NCBI GenBank assembly: GCA_001789855.1
Contig: MGAT01000003.1
Coordinates: forward strand, 1-13,731
Direction: 5' to 3'
DNA from: Candidatus Roizmanbacteria bacterium RIFCSPLOWO2_01_FULL_44_13
GTDB taxonomy: Bacteria; Patescibacteriota; Microgenomatia; UBA1406; GWC2-37-13
Length of the DNA: 13,731 bases
A program made the translations under genes and the position numbers. Numbering within the stretch: position 1 is the stretch's first letter; every line of letters starts with the position of its first letter. This document shows, piece by piece, positions 12,097 through 13,731 of this stretch. The notes beneath the pieces were generated by a model. The model was not told where the DNA came from. It saw nothing but the letters and a program-made list of their open reading frames with translations, and searched no databases.

Positions 12097-13731
12097 ATGA
12101 GAAAATTTTTCCTACCAACATTATTTATTGGTATTTTTTTTGTCTTTCCCTTATTTATAGCAAGGGCTATAATGACGGATCAAGAATGCCGTCAAAATAT
12201 TGATAGGTGTTTGGAGGAAACAAACAATTTAAAGCAATCGTTGGAGGCGGACTTAACAAATAAGGAATCTGATTATCAAAGTCTTACTACAAAACTAAAT
12301 CAGATTAAATCGAGACTAGTTGTACTAGAAAATGAAATTGCAAAAAAAGAACAAGAGGTAAAAGAAGGGGAGCAGGCCCTTAAATATCAAGAAACCCTTT
12401 TAGCAGAGAGGGTTAATTCTTACTATAAAAATGTTAACCGCGGGTCTCTTGATTTAATGTCACTTCTAGTGACACAAAACCTTTCGGATTCTCTTCGTGA
12501 TTTTTTCTACCAAAGATCGATTGTCGACAAGGATAGAGATACCATTATCAAAGTCGTTCTTTATATTAAAAATCTTGAAGAAATCAAAAAAAATCTTGAA
12601 GGAGAAAAAAACCAACTCTCAGTCTTAAGGCAAGAAGTTGATGTTCAATCACAGGCCTTAGCAGGACAAATTAGTGAAACAAGGGAGCAAATTGCTCAAC
12701 TCTCAGCAAGACAGCAGCAACTCGTTGCTCAAAGGTTGGCCAGCCTAAATATCCCCCGCTCTGCCGGCACATCGACCCGCGGTTGCACCGACGACAGAAG
12801 CGTTGACCCCGGATTCAGTCCCAGACTGGCCTTCTTTACTTTCGGAGCCCCCCACAGAAACGGGCTCAACCAGTATGGCGCAAAAGGGAGGGCCGACGCC
12901 GGCCAAAACGTCGAGCAGATTTTGAGTGAATATTATCCCAACATGTCTCTAAAAAAAGACTATGACCAAGGCGCCCAGGTCAACGTCGACGGTCACGGCA
13001 CTTTTAACATAGAAGACTACACAAAAAGAATTTATGAGGTCCCGGCCGACTGGCCGATGGAAACCTTGAAAGCCCAAGCGGTCGCGGCTAGGACCTATGC
13101 CTTAAACTCAATGCAAAGAAACGGACACATTTGCACAACCGAAGCCTGTCAGGTTTTTAAACCCGAGGAAAAAGGTGGAAGATGGAACGAGGCGGTCGAG
13201 GCAACAAAAGGTTGGGTGATGATGGACGGGGGTAACCCTGGTTTTACCCAATACGCCTCGACCCACGGCGGATATATTCTCAATTTGGGTAAATTCGACG
13301 GCAACGGCGGCCACGGCAGTTTTTCCGATGTCCAATCAGATGCCTATGACCGCGAGTCGCCCTGGTTTTACTGCGACTGGGGGTCGCGTGGCGGGTACAG
13401 CAACACTGCCTGGCTAAAGCCCAACGAAGTCGCCGACATCGTCAACGTGATTCTCCTGGCGCGGGCCGACTCCTCAACCGGCGACCACCTATATCAAACC
13501 GACAAGGGTCATCCTTACGGCGGCGAGGTCTGGAATGAAGAGCGGATTAAACAGGAATTGAGGAACAGAAGCATTACACCGTTTAATAATGTCTATGACG
13601 TCTCGGTCAGCGCCGATTTTAACTCTGGGAAAACAAGCTCAATTAGTTTATCCGGCGACGGCCGATCGGAGTCATTTAGCGGCGACGAATTTAAAAACTG
13701 GTTTAACTTGAGGGCGCCAGCCAATATCCAG
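12097..13731 (+). CDS. Secreted coiled-coil protein with permuted SpoIID/LytB domain (3' end outside window)
   Basis: The frame is open for 545 codons to the end of the window. Residues 1-25 are a signal peptide. About 32-215 is a Lys/Glu/Gln-rich coiled coil broken by 'YYKNVNRGSLDLMSLLVTQNL', as in the N-terminal parts of PcsB, CwlO and EnvC. From about 235 comes a SpoIID/LytB domain: HRNGLNQYGAKGRA (from His253) corresponds to 'GHGVGMSQYGA', and LKAQAVAARTYAL (from Leu324) is the SpoIID signature. In B. subtilis SpoIID these motifs are in the opposite order, so the domain is permuted. SpoIID is a peptidoglycan lytic transglycosylase, so a wall-remodelling role is likely. GC jumps from about 35% to 53% near 12,720-12,750, at the domain border. 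It is divergent from the pilin gene. Confidence 0.85.
   Translation, partial: MRKFFLPTLFIGIFFVFPLFIARAIMTDQECRQNIDRCLEETNNLKQSLEADLTNKESDYQSLTTKLNQIKSRLVVLENEIAKKEQEVKEGEQALKYQETLLAERVNSYYKNVNRGSLDLMSLLVTQNLSDSLRDFFYQRSIVDKDRDTIIKVVLYIKNLEEIKKNLEGEKNQLSVLRQEVDVQSQALAGQISETREQIAQLSARQQQLVAQRLASLNIPRSAGTSTRGCTDDRSVDPGFSPRLAFFTFGAPHRNGLNQYGAKGRADAGQNVEQILSEYYPNMSLKKDYDQGAQVNVDGHGTFNIEDYTKRIYEVPADWPMETLKAQAVAARTYALNSMQRNGHICTTEACQVFKPEEKGGRWNEAVEATKGWVMMDGGNPGFTQYASTHGGYILNLGKFDGNGGHGSFSDVQSDAYDRESPWFYCDWGSRGGYSNTAWLKPNEVADIVNVILLARADSSTGDHLYQTDKGHPYGGEVWNEERIKQELRNRSITPFNNVYDVSVSADFNSGKTSSISLSGDGRSESFSGDEFKNWFNLRAPANIQ

Noticed and set aside
13108..13335. Minus-strand frame of 75 codons near the window end
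   Set aside because: It lies wholly inside the SpoIID/LytB coding region on the other strand.
1..13731. CRISPR arrays, insertion sequences or rRNA genes
   Set aside because: No regularly spaced repeats, transposase motifs or rRNA-like stretches were seen on either strand.

Overview
The window looks like chromosome from a Patescibacteria (Candidate Phyla Radiation) bacterium, most likely of the Microgenomates type. I infer this from gene content and protein style, not from a search. The signs are a PrgI / TraC-like / VirB4 gene trio, a VirB2-like pilin with a Cys-rich exported part, an HTH plus LAGLIDADG-like protein of a kind common in these genomes, very short intergenic spaces, and several start codons without Shine-Dalgarno sequences.

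Layout. Bases 1-492 are the 3' end of an M20 metallopeptidase gene, facing tRNA-Ala(GGC) on the minus strand (501-574). Bases ~575-1350 form an AT-rich island (about 30% GC by hand count in the gene, against about 47% in the M20 gene). It holds an HTH/LAGLIDADG-like gene and a perfect 10-bp inverted repeat, and it seems to supply the start codon of the next gene, a phosphoribosyltransferase (1318-1959). Bases 1974-5169 are a T4SS-like operon: PrgI with an extra Ig-like domain, a TraC-like protein and a VirB4 ATPase. It abuts, tail to tail, a four-domain S1 protein gene on the minus strand (5172-6269). Divergent from that is a tyrosine-recombinase homologue (6380-7240) that has lost three of six catalytic residues, including the nucleophilic tyrosine.

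Bases 7241-9848 are the probable replication origin region. They hold dnaA with a consensus promoter and DnaA boxes, a dnaA-dnaN intergenic region with more DnaA boxes, a DnaA-trio-like tract and an AT-rich stretch, and then dnaN. One base after dnaN comes a PIN-domain protein of the RNA-ligase-partner type, where recF or gyrB would be usual. A membrane protein gene of unknown function overlaps its 3' end on the minus strand.

Bases 10979-13731 are a cell-surface region: a 76-nt imperfect hairpin, a small membrane protein with an IPATG sortase-like tail, a VirB2-like pilin (minus strand), and the start of a secreted coiled-coil plus SpoIID/LytB protein that runs off the window. The VirB4 operon and the distant pilin gene probably serve one envelope-spanning machine, and the SpoIID-like protein probably acts on peptidoglycan.

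Two themes recur. Four convergent gene junctions leave no room for an intrinsic terminator between the genes. Five genes have a -10-like hexamer 6-10 nt before the ATG, which suggests leaderless mRNAs.
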